DNA from: Medicago truncatula
Taxonomy: Eukaryota; Streptophyta; Magnoliopsida; Fabales; Fabaceae
Direction of reading: 5' to 3'
Assembly: GCF_003473485.1 (NCBI RefSeq)
Contig: NC_053043.1
Location: 37,920,576-37,984,575, forward strand
Length of the DNA stretch: 64,000 nucleotides
The notes beneath the pieces were generated by a model. The model searched no databases, was not told where the DNA came from, and saw only the letters and a list, made by a program, of their open reading frames with translations. Both the position numbers and the translations under genes were made by a program. Shown here one piece after another: positions 35,701-47,173 of this stretch (positions within the stretch are counted from its first letter, which is position 1; each line of letters opens with the position of its first letter).

Positions 35701-36815
35701 GATGTTTTGTAAATCAAACACATTCTATATCACTAAGCTAGTATTACTATGAGAATGAATCATCTCATATCACTTAAGAGATCATTCTCCATTATTCATC
35801 AAAAAGAAGAGAGAAAGTGAATTTATAAAAAAGTAAATTTATAAAAAAAAAAGAATAAAAAAAAAAAAAAAAGCGAGTTTTAAAGATAGAGATCATAAAA
35901 AATAAGTGAGAAAAATTAAAAGAATCCATCCTTCAAATATAACATGATAAATTCTTGTTCTTAAACAGAATCATGCATTCAATACTTCATAAAGATAAGA
36001 TTCAATCATGTAAAACTCATTGACAACAATGAGATAAGCTTCAAGTTAACACATGAATATCAAAATAATTAATGAAAAAAGGTACTGGTATAATTATCTG
36101 AAGTAAATACATCCAACATAAAAAAATAAATTTGAGCTGATGGATACCAGTTCCGGTGAGATACCAACAAGTGCATTATACAAATATCATAGCTAAGTAT
36201 GAATTACGTGTCCAAAATCAAATTATTTAAGAAGTACTATGCAGAACGAAAAAGGTCTTCATACCCATAGAGAATTCATCGATTTCTACGCATTATTTTT
36301 CGTAGAAGTCAAAGCTTCTGATTTACAAATAGGACATTCATTTTTTATTACCAACCAATTTTTGATGCACTCCACATGATATTAATGCTTACATTGAAGG
36401 ATTCCAATCTTCTCCTGGTCTTCAAATTCAGTCTATCCAATTAATAAGGAACAAATAATAAGTATATTGAATTAAGATCGAAAAAAAGACTTTGAAATAT
36501 ATGTACGAAACTAGAGAAAATAGTGACTGAAATGACATACTTGACATATTGTGCAAACAACAATTTCTTTGTCGTTAAAAGGTAACTCCTCCAAATTAGT
36601 ACAATTAGGGTATGGGATGTAGACTCTTGTCTCTAGTTGATCCGTAATTCTTTCCTCATGTAAACCAGTACTCACACTACCGATCCTCTCACCCAATGCA
36701 ATAAACTCCTGTAATCAATGATTTCAAGCGTAAATATTTTTCAATTTTTTGTGTAACCTTCAAACTCCACGGTCCTATATTTCACATATGATAGAAAAAA
36801 AGTATAATTTGAATA

Positions 36816-36843
36816 TGTGTGTGTGTGTGTACGCGCGTGTGTG

Positions 36844-36876
<33 letters not shown>

Positions 36877-36890
36877 ATGTATATATATGT
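36816..36890. repeat. (TG)n/(TA)n compound microsatellite
   Basis: Alternating TG and TA runs lie in the intron next to exon 3 of the left RING copy. The right copy has only a short ATATAT tract at the matching place. Confidence 0.9.
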
Positions 36891-37884
36891 TGACCTCATA
36901 AGACATGTTGTTCATGTCCAGGCGCATGTCTTGATGTTGATCAAGCAGAATTTCCACTTCATCATAATCTAAATCAATAATGTCAAGAAGATTTTGCATT
37001 TGATCATTTAAAGCAACACCGTCAAGACGGTTTTGCACTCCCTCATTTAAAGCAACGCCATCCTATACAAATGAAGTTCAATTGATTAGGAAATCTACGT
37101 GTTATCTTAATATATACTCCTAATCAATAAGCACATGCAGATACATTTATTTATTTTTCTTTATCCTTAAAAAAACAAAATAAATATATGTTTATAATTT
37201 TTTTTAGAAATAAATGCAATTTAATTGAATAATTTGAATTGTCTATAATTCTAAATTCTTGAAAATTTATCAATTACCTCGTCAAAACACACTCTTAAAA
37301 AAATAAGTAAAGAGACTTTATAATTTGTGATGAGGTAATTGATAAAAAGAAATAGTTTTTCTATCTCTAATTTTAAATATTAATTTAATTATTTTCAAGT
37401 TGTGAGAAAATACTACATCGATTTGTGCAGATTCAAAGGGATGAACACTTTGATGTCCGAGAGTCATCTCTGGCATCATTCCACGAGATTGCAAAATATG
37501 AAGGCCTGATTGTAGAGGATTTGCACCACCGCGTGGAGGATTTGGTTGAACTCCATGCATAGGAAGTGTTGGACGATGATATCATGGTGTTGTTGATTAA
37601 CAGGAGGATGAGGAAACCTTAAGTCATTCCTATTTGCAGTTGTATCATTTGTATTGGATGCTGGAGAATGATAGTGAGACAATCAAACAAACTTTACTAA
37701 AATAATAGATTCAAAGAAATATTTCTAATCTTAGGCACATCAAACATGGAAAAATTAAGTATGCATTAATACAATCTTAGAGCATGTTCACTGGAGAATT
37801 CTTAAAATGAGTTTTTAAGTGAGTATTATGTGTAACATCATCCATTTCTAATTTTTAAATATCAATTTATCATAAGCATTGAAC

Positions 37885-38414
37885 TAGGTATGACAACAAA
37901 ACCCATACCCGTGGTTACCCGCCCAAACCAAACTCAATTTGATGGGTTTTTCCCGCTTTGACTGGGTTTGGATATGGGTTTGGGTTATCCTCGATTTCAA
38001 AAACACGGGTATGAGACGGGTAACAGGTATATAAGTACCCACCCCAAACCCATAACCAAACCTGTCACAAATGCAGAAAACTACTTTATGCTGATATGCC
38101 ATGTTATTTTGTTTGATAATTGTCGTGTTATAAAAACTACCATTGATATTTAAAGGAGCAACTAAATCAGTCGGTCTAACAAATGTTAAAGTGAACATAT
38201 TGTTGGATAATGCATTACAATATTTCTCAGGGGTTGCAAAAAAACATCTATTTTTTATTAAAAAAAATTATTCAATGCGGGGACGGGGACGGGGACAGGA
38301 TTCAATTTCTCATCCCCGTTGGGTATGGGTAGGGTAACGGGTAAGTATATGATAATCGGGTATGGGGACGGGGAATGTAAAACCCGTCCCCACCCCGCCC
38401 CATTGTCATGCCTA
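37885..38414. mobile_element. hAT-type non-autonomous element (530 bp), 8-bp target duplication
   Basis: CATTGAAC is directly repeated at 37877-37884 and 38415-38422. The ends are TAGGTATGACAA and the inverse TAGGCATGACAATGGGGCGG. The interior is rich in GGGTATGGGT and GGGGACGGGG motifs and their complements and has no transposase. An 8-bp duplication and TAGG-type termini fit hAT. Confidence 0.85.
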
Positions 38415-38526
38415 CATTGAACCCTTCCAATGCAATTTTTCTAAAAGTTTACTGAATGGATTCCATCAATAACTACACATCATTACATTACAACAATAAT
38501 TTTTATTATTCTACCAATAATTGAGA

Positions 38527-38532
38527 GAGAGA

Positions 38533-38575
<43 letters not shown>
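38527..38575. repeat. (GA)n microsatellite
   Basis: An almost perfect run of GA dinucleotides, interrupted once by GGG, inside the left RING intron. Confidence 0.95.
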
Positions 38576-38576
<1 letters not shown>

Positions 38577-38996
38577 CTCTTAAAAGTTCAAATCCAATGA
38601 TATCTAAACAAATCTTTTCGTAAATTTATTTATTGAAAGTTTTTTTTTTTCATGTTGTCACAAATATGTATATTTGTCAAATAGATGAGAAGATATATCA
38701 AAGAGAAGAACATCAAAATAAGAAAATAAAATTTTACCTTGTATATGAGGCGTTGGCCAAAAGTGTTGCACCAAATTGTTTTCAGGAACTAAATGGCTAT
38801 TACCGTTATTCACCATAATTGATTGACCGGGCCTTCTCCATGAATTACCAAGTTGTCCTACTTGATCGAGCAAGTGAATTTGAGATAACAATGTTGCATT
38901 ATCCCTCATAGCAATCCCATTAAAAGAACTTGCCAATGTACTAGGAGATTGGTGATTTCCTCTAATCCTTTTGGGTGGACCTCTACCAGAATCCAT

Positions 38997-40947
38997 GGAG
39001 TCTATGCTTCTTCTGAATTGAGATAATTATGCTCAGTTAAAAATTTGAATATTATCATATTTGCATTTTTTTTTGCAGCAAAAACACTAATAATTTACTC
39101 ACAACTAATAAAAAAAAATTTAAAATAGTTTCTAAGAAAATAAAATAAAATTGTTAATCTCCTTGGTGATTTAGTTGATAACAAATAATATTTTGATAAT
39201 TTCAATTTAGAAAAACTTCAGTAATAGATGCAATTGAAACATAAATAGTTAATATTATTCAATAAATTTTGCATATACTAAAAAACACTTAAAAAAAACT
39301 AAATATCTTAAAGTTTATTTTGATTCAACCGTTCAAATCTCGCTAATAACTTTTAGTTATTAAAATGATACTCCATTCGATCTTTATTTTAAAAAATAAT
39401 ATACATCAATTGATTAATTGATATATCTATGGTCTATAATATACATCAATTGTTCAATGAATCTAAAAAGTAAATTATTTCTCATAAAAAAGACTAGAGG
39501 AAAGTATTTCATTACCAAGATCATAAGACTTGTTAGGCTTGATACGCATTTCAAGATTTTGCAACATAATACTAAGTTTTTATCGAATAAATGACTAAAA
39601 TATAACATTACTTAAGAAAAATTCAAAATTCTCTTCATGTGTTATAATGCTCATATGTACTATTAAATGAGCATTTATTTGATCTACACATACATAAAAC
39701 TAATAATCGACCCCCAATGTTGTGTGGATTTTAGAAGGATTTTTATCATTGTGTTTTCTCCGTCGAATTTGACATTTTTAAACGAACATATTCAATTTTT
39801 TTTTTAAGTAAATGAGGCACAAATGAATCTACAACACCCCAAGTAGATTAAAATAAAAATAAAAAAGAGTAGAAAAGACTAACTATTATGTCAACACTAA
39901 CTATTTTATAGTCAAAGCAAAAAAAAAAAAATAAGCCTTTTGATGACCAGAATACAATAAAAAGTGAATAGTTGATATAACAGATCTGGATGAAACAACC
40001 ACAAATAAAATAAAATAAAATAAAATGATACAAAACAATAAGAAGGGTAAGGAAAACCACAAATATCAATTTACAATTATGTCAACGGTAACTATAAAAT
40101 TGTCAAATCTAGTAGAAAGGGGGAAGGGGATATACTCATATACTAATATTCAAAATGAGAGACAAAACTACATGATACTTACAATGGTGGTGACGACACG
40201 ATGATGAGTCTTTTGATGACCGAGACAAAATAAAAAGTGAATAGTTGATATAACAGATCTGGATGAGATGATTCAAATTTGTTCTCTGATCATCTAGAAT
40301 ATACTTGTGGGAATCGAATATGGTGGTCGCGGCTGTCTTAAAGAGAGCAATGAGATATCTTAATTTTGTTTTACATATAAAATAGGGTATTGCCAAAATG
40401 TTTGTGCACGTCACATGATAAGAAAGAGGTCTATAATTAATTTATTATTTATTTTAATTATATTTAAAATATTAAATACATAGGTCGAATTTTCAAATAA
40501 AAATACAATGTACCATTATGTTAAAAAACTAAAACAAATTCATGCTCTACAAAATTTATACCATATATTTCATATCTATGAGTCTTGGTCAAATCTATTA
40601 TTTTCATTAATGATATATGATATATAAATAAATAAATAAATAAATAAGGGTGCACATCACATTTTGATTTATTACAAAATATTTTAAAATGAATTATTTA
40701 CTTTCTCCATTCCTTTTAAATTTTCAATTTTGTAAAAAAAGATTTATTCTTATTTACTTGTTATTTTAAAGTCCAATGCAACATGAACTATTATTTTATC
40801 AATAATCTCTTCCATTTATTTGAAAGAGTCAAAAGTGTAAATAAAAAGATAATTAAAAAAGAGAGTACATTTTTTTTTAAGAAAAAATTTAACATGTTCA
40901 TAACTGCATACATGAGTGAGATATAAAAACAAAAGCGATTCTAAAGT
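38997..40947. other. Upstream region of the left RING pseudogene
   Basis: No gene. It matches the region upstream of the right copy. At 39371-39504 it holds a worn Stowaway-like MITE (CTCCATTCGATC to GAGGAAAG, TA on both sides), also present at the same place in the right copy. The lowercase A/T runs near 40615-40650 include an (AAAT)n repeat. Confidence 0.6.
39371..39504. mobile_element. Degraded Stowaway-like MITE (left RING block)
   Basis: The degenerate ends CTCCATTCGATCTTTATTTT and the inverse of AAGACTAGAGGAAAG are flanked by TA. The orthologous insert at 49399-49537 has a better left end (CTCCCTCCGGTCTTTATT). It therefore predates the block duplication. Confidence 0.65.
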
Positions 40948-41775
40948 ATGGCTCGACTAGGGTATTTTTTTATGGAGTTCACCGCAAAATCTCATAAACC
41001 TCCGGATGATGATCCTAATCAACAAAAAATATTCTTCCGTGAAAAACTCATGGGAGCCCAAGAGCCTCTCCCGAGGTTAGAAAGAACTAACTTAATTGAG
41101 AAGGATCTATTCAAGATAGAACTACAAGACGATGATCGTTTGAAGCCATGATGTTTCTTGGATGAAATATTGTATAGGGGCTTCAAAAACATCTTCAAGA
41201 TGTTGTTATCATCAAGTAACTCGATAAGAAAATTGGTTACAACACAATGATGAATAGACTATATGTTAAGTGGAAGCCTACTGGAGGAATTAAAATTGTG
41301 GATGTCGACAATGACTTCTTCATGGTGAAGTTCGATGTAAGAGAAGACCGTTAGAAAGTGATTGGTGAAGGTCCTTGAATGATCTTTGATCATTATTTGG
41401 TAGTTCTTGCATGGACACCCGACTTCGATCCAAAAAAGGTAATTATTGATCGCACTTCAATTTGGGTTCGTATTCTCGGGTTAGGCATGGAGTATTATGA
41501 CGAAAGTGTGCTTCTTGCATTGTGATAAGCTATATGAAATCCTATCAAGATAGATTTTTGTACGAATGATGCATCTCGGGGAAGATTTGCTCGCATATGC
41601 ATAGAGATTGATCTCAGTCTGCATGTTCTGGGTCAAATCTGGTTTCGTGTCAAGTACGAAGTATTACACCTCCTGTGTAAAAAGTGTGGACATTATAATC
41701 ATGTTTAGAGAAACTGTACGATGGAGGCAGAAGAAAATCGAACCTCAGTGACGCACGGTAATGAGGCAACATGAA
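40948..41775 (+). pseudogene. Decayed LINE ORF1 (DUF4283 plus zinc-knuckle gag-like)
   Basis: The frame starting at 40948 gives FREKLMGAQEPLPRLER and IELQDDDRLKP, then stops. Further pieces in shifting frames read KWKPTGGIKIVDVDNDFFMV, IGEGP-stop-MIFDHYLVV, TSIWVRILGLGMEYYDES, RGRFARICIEIDLSLHVLGQ and CKKCGHYNHV near 41675-41705. This is the order seen in plant L1-type ORF1 proteins (DUF4283 followed by zf-CCHC_4). Multiple stops show it is dead. No reverse-transcriptase frame follows, so the element is truncated or internally deleted. It lies just after the left RING block and has no counterpart after the right one. Confidence 0.82.
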
Positions 41776-42840
41776 CGATGCACCTGAACCTCACGTAACT
41801 GCCAACAATTGTATGATGTCTCAACTACGTTGGCACCACTAACAAACAAAAATCATATGCAACCATATGTGTGTGTGTGTGTGTACTACGCACCATCCCA
41901 TGTCTTGCTCGGGGTGTCTAAACACCAGTACAGTTGGCGGCTCTACTTTGGGGCTATGTTTTTTTGGCCAGTGGTCTGGTGCGTCGGTTCCATAACGTGT
42001 TGGTGTTGCTCGACCACCATTCACGTCAGTTTTTTAGTTGGAGCAATCAGAGGTGCTCCAAGCCTTCGATTTTCTAAACCCACAAGGGCAATCTCACTCC
42101 AGATCCGGTGGCACAAGTGATTTTATATGAACATACTTGTTTCTATTCTCAGTTCGCTTCTTTGGGTCTTCGTCGCCGTGCTTTTTGGTGGATGCTTCTC
42201 CATACTTTGGTTTCCTCGTTCTGCTTCAGATCTATTGAGATCTACAGGTCTCAAAGTTTCAAATTTTGTGTCTGTTGCTCTGGAGGTTGAGATTGTTTAT
42301 GGTTGCTTCTTTAAAAACCTCGTTGTCGTCACATTGGGTTTGCTCAGATCTGTTTCGCTAGGTACGAGGTTCGTTGGGCCCGAAAAGGTTGTAATGTTGT
42401 TGTGTTTTGTCGCTGGGGCTGGTTCTTGAATATGTCTGTGTTGGCGGTTGATTCATACACCATTCCTCATAAGATATAAGATCAGTTGATTTTATTTAGC
42501 TTAGTTTGTGTTAGTTCGTTCAATGCTCGTAGACTGTTACATATCAATTTCTTTTGCAATCTGGTTTCGGGACCTGCATTGGGCTTGGTGGATTGCGCTT
42601 ATGATGTTTATTTCTTTGCGTTGAATTTGAGTTCATCATTGGATTTACGTCCAGTTGTTCTTTTCAAATACCATTTTTTGTTAATCTTTGTTGTATTGCC
42701 ATGTAAAGGTTTTTGTGGTTGTTGGGTCAGGTTTATCTCCCCCTTGCTTTTTGTACTTTCTTTTTTAATTAATATATTTTCCTTGCTTAAGAATTATATT
42801 TATATATACGTATGTGTGTGTGTGAAGAAAATACAATAGA
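41776..42840 (+). mobile_element. Probable remainder of the LINE insertion
   Basis: The sequence is less AT-rich than its surroundings and has no clear frame. It ends in T-rich DNA followed by a TGTG microsatellite near 42815-42825. (GT)n also occurs at 41868-41884. Membership in the LINE is inferred from position and composition only. Confidence 0.4.
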
Positions 42841-42914
42841 AGATGGGGCCGAACCGAACCCACTTCAATGGCAAAAAAAAGGGAAAGGAAAAACAAAAAT
42901 GAAAAAATAAAATA

Positions 42915-43156
42915 AAATAGGCTTATGCTTAATACATAAGTTTTACATGTTAATTATATTCATTTTTAATGAGAAGAAGGAGCACCCTTTGAATGGGTTT
43001 TATAGGTTGAATTTGCTCCTTTTGCCATTTTCTTCTTCAAATTATAAGATACATATGGTGTAAATGGTACCTCCTTTTCACTATCACTACATTTTGCCTT
43101 AAGTTGTGAAACCTGTCAAATTACCGCAATATCATATAAAACCACTTTGCTTAAAA
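42915..43156 (-). repeat. Flank segment shared with 51238-51480
   Basis: It begins CTTATGCTTAATACATAAGT and corresponds to GCTTTTGCGTATAATACATAAGT at 51240. Read on the minus strand it gives MAKGANSTYKTHSKGAPS, and the 51.3-kb copy gives MVKDANSTYNTRSKGAPS, both preceded by a VPFT-type stretch after a CAG acceptor. Such (Y)NTRSKGAP tails recall C-termini of LINE ORF1 proteins, but I am not sure. Confidence 0.55.
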
Positions 43157-46100
43157 TTGGACGGGTTTCACTTCAATGTGTGTTTCTAGAACCTCGCCAT
43201 CATGAATACTCTATTTGCATTGCTAACTAAAGGTTGGGAATTCTCTAACTCGGCAGGAGTAGGAATGCTATCATCACATTGTGTATTAGTTGGAATGTGA
43301 TATGCACATTATTCCTCTAGTAACCTAGCATTTTGTTCCTCCTCTACATGGGGAACAACCAACAAAGGAGTACCATTGGGCATGACATCGGTTTTGGAAT
43401 CATCTTCATGAGGGAGTATGAACTTGATCATCAACCGTGTGAAAATCTTCATTAGTGTCTTCAACATGAGCCTCATTATCATGCGCATCAACAAAAGGTA
43501 TATTGGTCGTATCTTTGGTTTCCATATCATTATTGTACTCCGCACTTTGATAATTTTAATTGGAAGGTATAATCTTATCCATCTTATCAATAGAAGTTGA
43601 TTTTCCACTAGATGAGACTTGTTGAGATAGAGGCTAAATCCCAAATTGATGTTTTAATGATAACAAACCTTATGAAATAAAATTTTTAATTTTACGAATG
43701 CCGATCTACTAATCTTAAGGTTTTATTTAAAGGATAAGAATCAAAGAAGTGGACAAGCTAGAAGCCATTTACATCAACAAGCATGTAGATTAAGTTTTTT
43801 TTTTTTTTTATAATATAAAACAAGCATGAAGATTAAGTTTTTTTTTATTAAGAAGCATGACGATTAAGTTATTAGAAGAACATGTTGGTTGATTTTACAT
43901 TTGTTTGACAATATTAACTTCAGATATATATCTTATAATTTCTTATTTTTACTTATAAGTTGCGCATTTAAAATTTTATATTTTTCTTATTTTATATTGG
44001 ACGGGGTTTCACTTCAATGTGTGTTTCTAGAACCTCGCCATCATGAATACTCTATTTGCATTGCTAACCAAAGGTTGGGAATTCTCTAACTCGGCAGGAG
44101 TAGGAATGCTATCATCACATTGTGTATTAGTTGGAATGTGATATGCACATTATTTCTCTAGTAACCTAGCATTTTGTTCCTCCTCTACATGGGGAACAAC
44201 CAACAAAGGAGTACCATTGGGCATGGCATCGGTTTTGGAATCATCTTCATGAGGGAGTATGAACTTGATCATCAACCGTGTGAAAATCTTCATTAGTGTC
44301 TTCAACATGAGCCTCATTATCATGCGCATCAACAAAAGGTATATTGGTCGTATCTTTGGTTTCCATATCATTATTGTACTCCGCACTTTGATAATTTTAA
44401 TTGGAAGGTATAATCTTATCCATCTTATCAATAGAAGTTGATTTTCCACCAGATGAGACTTGTTGAGATAGAGGCTAAATCCCTAATTGATGTTTTAATG
44501 ATAACAAACCTTATGAAATAAAATTTTTAATTTTACGAATGCCGATCTACTAATCTTAAGGTTTTATTTAAAGGATAAGAATCAAAGAAGTGGACAAGCT
44601 AGAAGCCATTTACATCAACAAGCATGTAGATTAAGTTTTTTTTTTCTTTTATATTATAAAACAAGCATGAAGATTAAGTTTTTTTTTTATTAAGAAGCAT
44701 GACGATTAAGTTATTAGAAGAACATGTTGGTTGATTTTACATTTGTTTGACAATATTAACTTCAGATATATATCTTATAATTTCTTATTTTTACTTATAA
44801 GTTGCGCATTTAAAATTTTATATTTTTCTTATTTTATATTGGACGGGGTTTCACTTCAATGTGTGTTTCTAGAACCTCACCATCATGAATACTCTATTTG
44901 CATTGCTAACCAAAGGTTGGGAATTCTCTAACTCGGCAGGAGTAGGAATGCTATCATCACATTGTGTATTAGTTGGAATGTGATATGCACATTATTTCTC
45001 TAGTAACCTAGCATTTTGTTCCTCCTCTACATGGGGAACAACCAACAAAGGAGTATCATTGGGCATGGCATCGGTTTTGGAATCATCTTCATGAGGGAGT
45101 ATGAACTTGATCATCAACCGTGTGAAAATCTTCATTAGTGTCTTCAACATGAGCCTCATTATCATGCGCATCAACAAAAGGTATATTGGTCGTATCTTTG
45201 GTTTCCATATCATTATTGTACTCCGCACTTTGATAATTTTAATTGGAAGGTATAATCTTATCCATCTTATCAATAGAAGTTGATTTTCCACCAGATGAGA
45301 CTTGTTGAGATAGAGGCTAAATCCCTAATTGATGTTTTAATGATAACAAACCTTATGAAATAAAATTTTTAATTTTACGAATGCCGATCTACTAATCTTA
45401 AGTTTTTATTTAAAGGATAAGAATCAAAGAAATGGACAAGCTAGAAGCCATTTACATCAACAAGCATGTAGATTAAGTTTTTTTTTTTCTTTTATAATAT
45501 AAAACAAGCATGAAGATTAAGTTTTTTTTTTATTAAGAAGCATGACGATTAAGTTATTAGAAGAACATGTTGGTTGATTTTATATTTGTTTGACAATATT
45601 AACTTCAGATATATATCTTATAATTTCTTATTTTTACTTATAAGTTGCGCATTTAAAATTTTATATTTTTTTTATTTTATATTGGACGGGGTTTCACTTC
45701 AATGTGTGTTTTTAGAACCTCGCCATCATGAATACTCTATTTGCATTGCTAACCAAAGGTTAGGAATTCTCTAACTCGGCAGGAGTAGGAATGTTATCAT
45801 CACATTGTGTATTAGTTGGAATGTGATATGCACATTATTCCTCTAGTAACCTAGCATTTTGTTCCTCCTCTACATGGGGAACAACCAACAAAGGAGTACC
45901 ATTGGGCATGGCATCGGTTTTGGAATCATCTTCATGAGGGAGTATGAACTTGATCATCAACCGTGTGAAAATCTTCATTAGTGTCTTCAACATGAGCCTC
46001 ATTATCATGCGCATCAACAAAAGGTATATTGGTCGTATCTTTGGTTTCCATATCATTATTGTACTCCGCACTTTGATAATTTTAATTGGAAGGTATAATC

Positions 46101-46512
46101 TTATCCATCTTATCAATAGAAGTTGATTTTCCACCAGATGAGACTTGTTGAGATAGAGTCTAAAATCCCTAATTGATGTTTTAATGATAACAAACCTTAT
46201 GAAATAAAATTTTAAATTTTACGAATGCCGATCTACTAATCTTAAGTTTTTATTTAAAGGATAAGAATCGTGGACAAGCTAGAAGCCATTTACATCAACA
46301 AGCATGTAGATTAAGTTTTTTTTTTCTTTTATAATATAAAACAAGCATGAAGATTAAGTTTTTTTTTTTTTATTAAGAAGCATGACGATTAAGTTATTAG
46401 AAGAATATGTTGGTTGATTTTATATTTGTTTGACAATATTAACTTCAGATATATATCTTATAATTTCTTATTTTTACTTATAAGTTGCGCATTTAAAATT
46501 TGATATTTTTCT
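43157..46512. repeat. Four head-to-tail copies of an 842-bp repeat
   Basis: Units start at TTGGACGGG: 43157, 43997, 44839 and 45682, giving periods of 840, 842 and 843 bp. The last ends near 46512 where homology stops at a TATTTTTCT tract. By eye the copies differ at only a few positions each, mostly in poly-T length and single bases, so amplification is recent. The first half of each unit resembles the single-copy stretch 51480-51760. The minus strand of each unit gives an acidic stretch (KDTTNIPFVDAHDNEAHVED) that looks like fragmentary coding DNA. The second half contains TTTTAATGATAACAAA and several long T runs. Confidence 0.95.
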
Positions 46513-46536
46513 CGCTTAATCGTACTTTTAAGTTTG

Positions 46537-46556
46537 CGCCCCCCCCCCCCCCCCCT
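46537..46556. repeat. Poly-C tract
   Basis: An uninterrupted run of about 18 C residues follows GTTTGCG just after the 842-bp array. This is unusual in such AT-rich DNA and prone to sequencing and assembly error. Confidence 0.9.
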
Positions 46557-47173
46557 AAACTTAATTACTTCCTTTGTATTTGTCTGTATTGTTTTGCAAA
46601 TTAAACACACCCTATATCACTAAGCTAGTATTACTACAAGAATAGATCCTCTAATGTGATCACACAGTTCTTTGAAATCTCCATCATTCACTAAAAAGAA
46701 GAGAAAAGGAGACTTTATAAAAAAAAATGAATTTTAAAGATGGAGATCATAAAACATAAGGTGGAAAATTGAGAGAATTCATTCCCATAGTCCTACACAA
46801 AACAAATATAAATCATAAATTCACAATATAGCTTGATAAATTCTTGTGCTTAAACAGAACCACACATTTAATACTTCATGAAAATAAAATTCAATCACGT
46901 AAAACACAATAGCAACAATGAGATAAGTTTCAAGTTAATCCATAGATATAAAAATAATAAATGAAAAAAGTAATGATATAATTATTTGAAGTAAATACAT
47001 CGAACATAACAAAATAAATTCAAGTCGTTAGATACTAAATCTAGTGAGATACCAACAAGTGCATTATACAAATATCATAGCTAAATATGAATTATGTGTC
47101 CAAAATCAAGTTATTGAAGAAGTAATATACATAATGATAACGGTCATCATATCTATAGAGAATTGATAGATTT

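Larger units (their letters stand above)
37790..38577. mobile_element. Insertion present only in the left RING copy
   Basis: The right copy reads straight from CAATCTTAAA to TGTTCAAATCC at about 48545-48560, while the left copy has nearly 800 bp between the matching points. The insert begins AGAGCATGTTCACTGGAGAA, contains the nested hAT-like element 37885-38414, and ends in a long (GA)n run at 38527-38575. The outer element's right border is blurred by the microsatellite. Confidence 0.75.
36286..38996 (-). pseudogene. Broken MBR1/2-type RING-H2 E3 ligase gene (left copy)
   Basis: Five exon equivalents are visible on the minus strand: 38738-38996, 37417-37660, 36895-37062, 36541-36708 and 36286-36432. 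They match those of the intact copy at 47174-49030. Two lesions disable it. A one-base deletion near 37575-37590 shifts exon 2, so that MHGVQPNPPRGGANPLQSG falls out of frame with SNTNDTTANRNDLRF. A TAA at 36382-36384 interrupts the RING right after the first zinc-binding histidine (CKH-stop-YHVEC), where the other copy has Glu. Exon 3 still encodes MRLDMNNMSYE and exon 4 EFIALGERIGSVSTG, the family signature before the RING. Intron 1 was invaded by other elements (37790-38577). A truncated product without a RING is possible but unlikely to act as a ligase. Confidence 0.87.
35702..40925 (-). repeat. Left copy of the duplicated RING block
   Basis: Most of this stretch aligns in the same orientation with 46590-51028, including both gene flanks: CTATATCACTAAGCTAGTAT at the low end and the CAGATCTGGATGAGATGA region at the high end. 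This copy carries extra DNA at about 37790-38577 that the other copy lacks. Confidence 0.85.

Noticed and set aside
43418-46126. Repeated 60- and 99-codon frames (MNLIINRVKIF type plus, MENQLLLIRWIRL type minus) in each array unit
   Set aside because: Their repetition reflects the 842-bp DNA repeat. The hydrophobic or basic products overlap on opposite strands and match no family.
43157-46512. CRISPR-like or bacterial repeat array
   Set aside because: Units are 842 bp, contiguous and without spacers; the surroundings are a plant genome.
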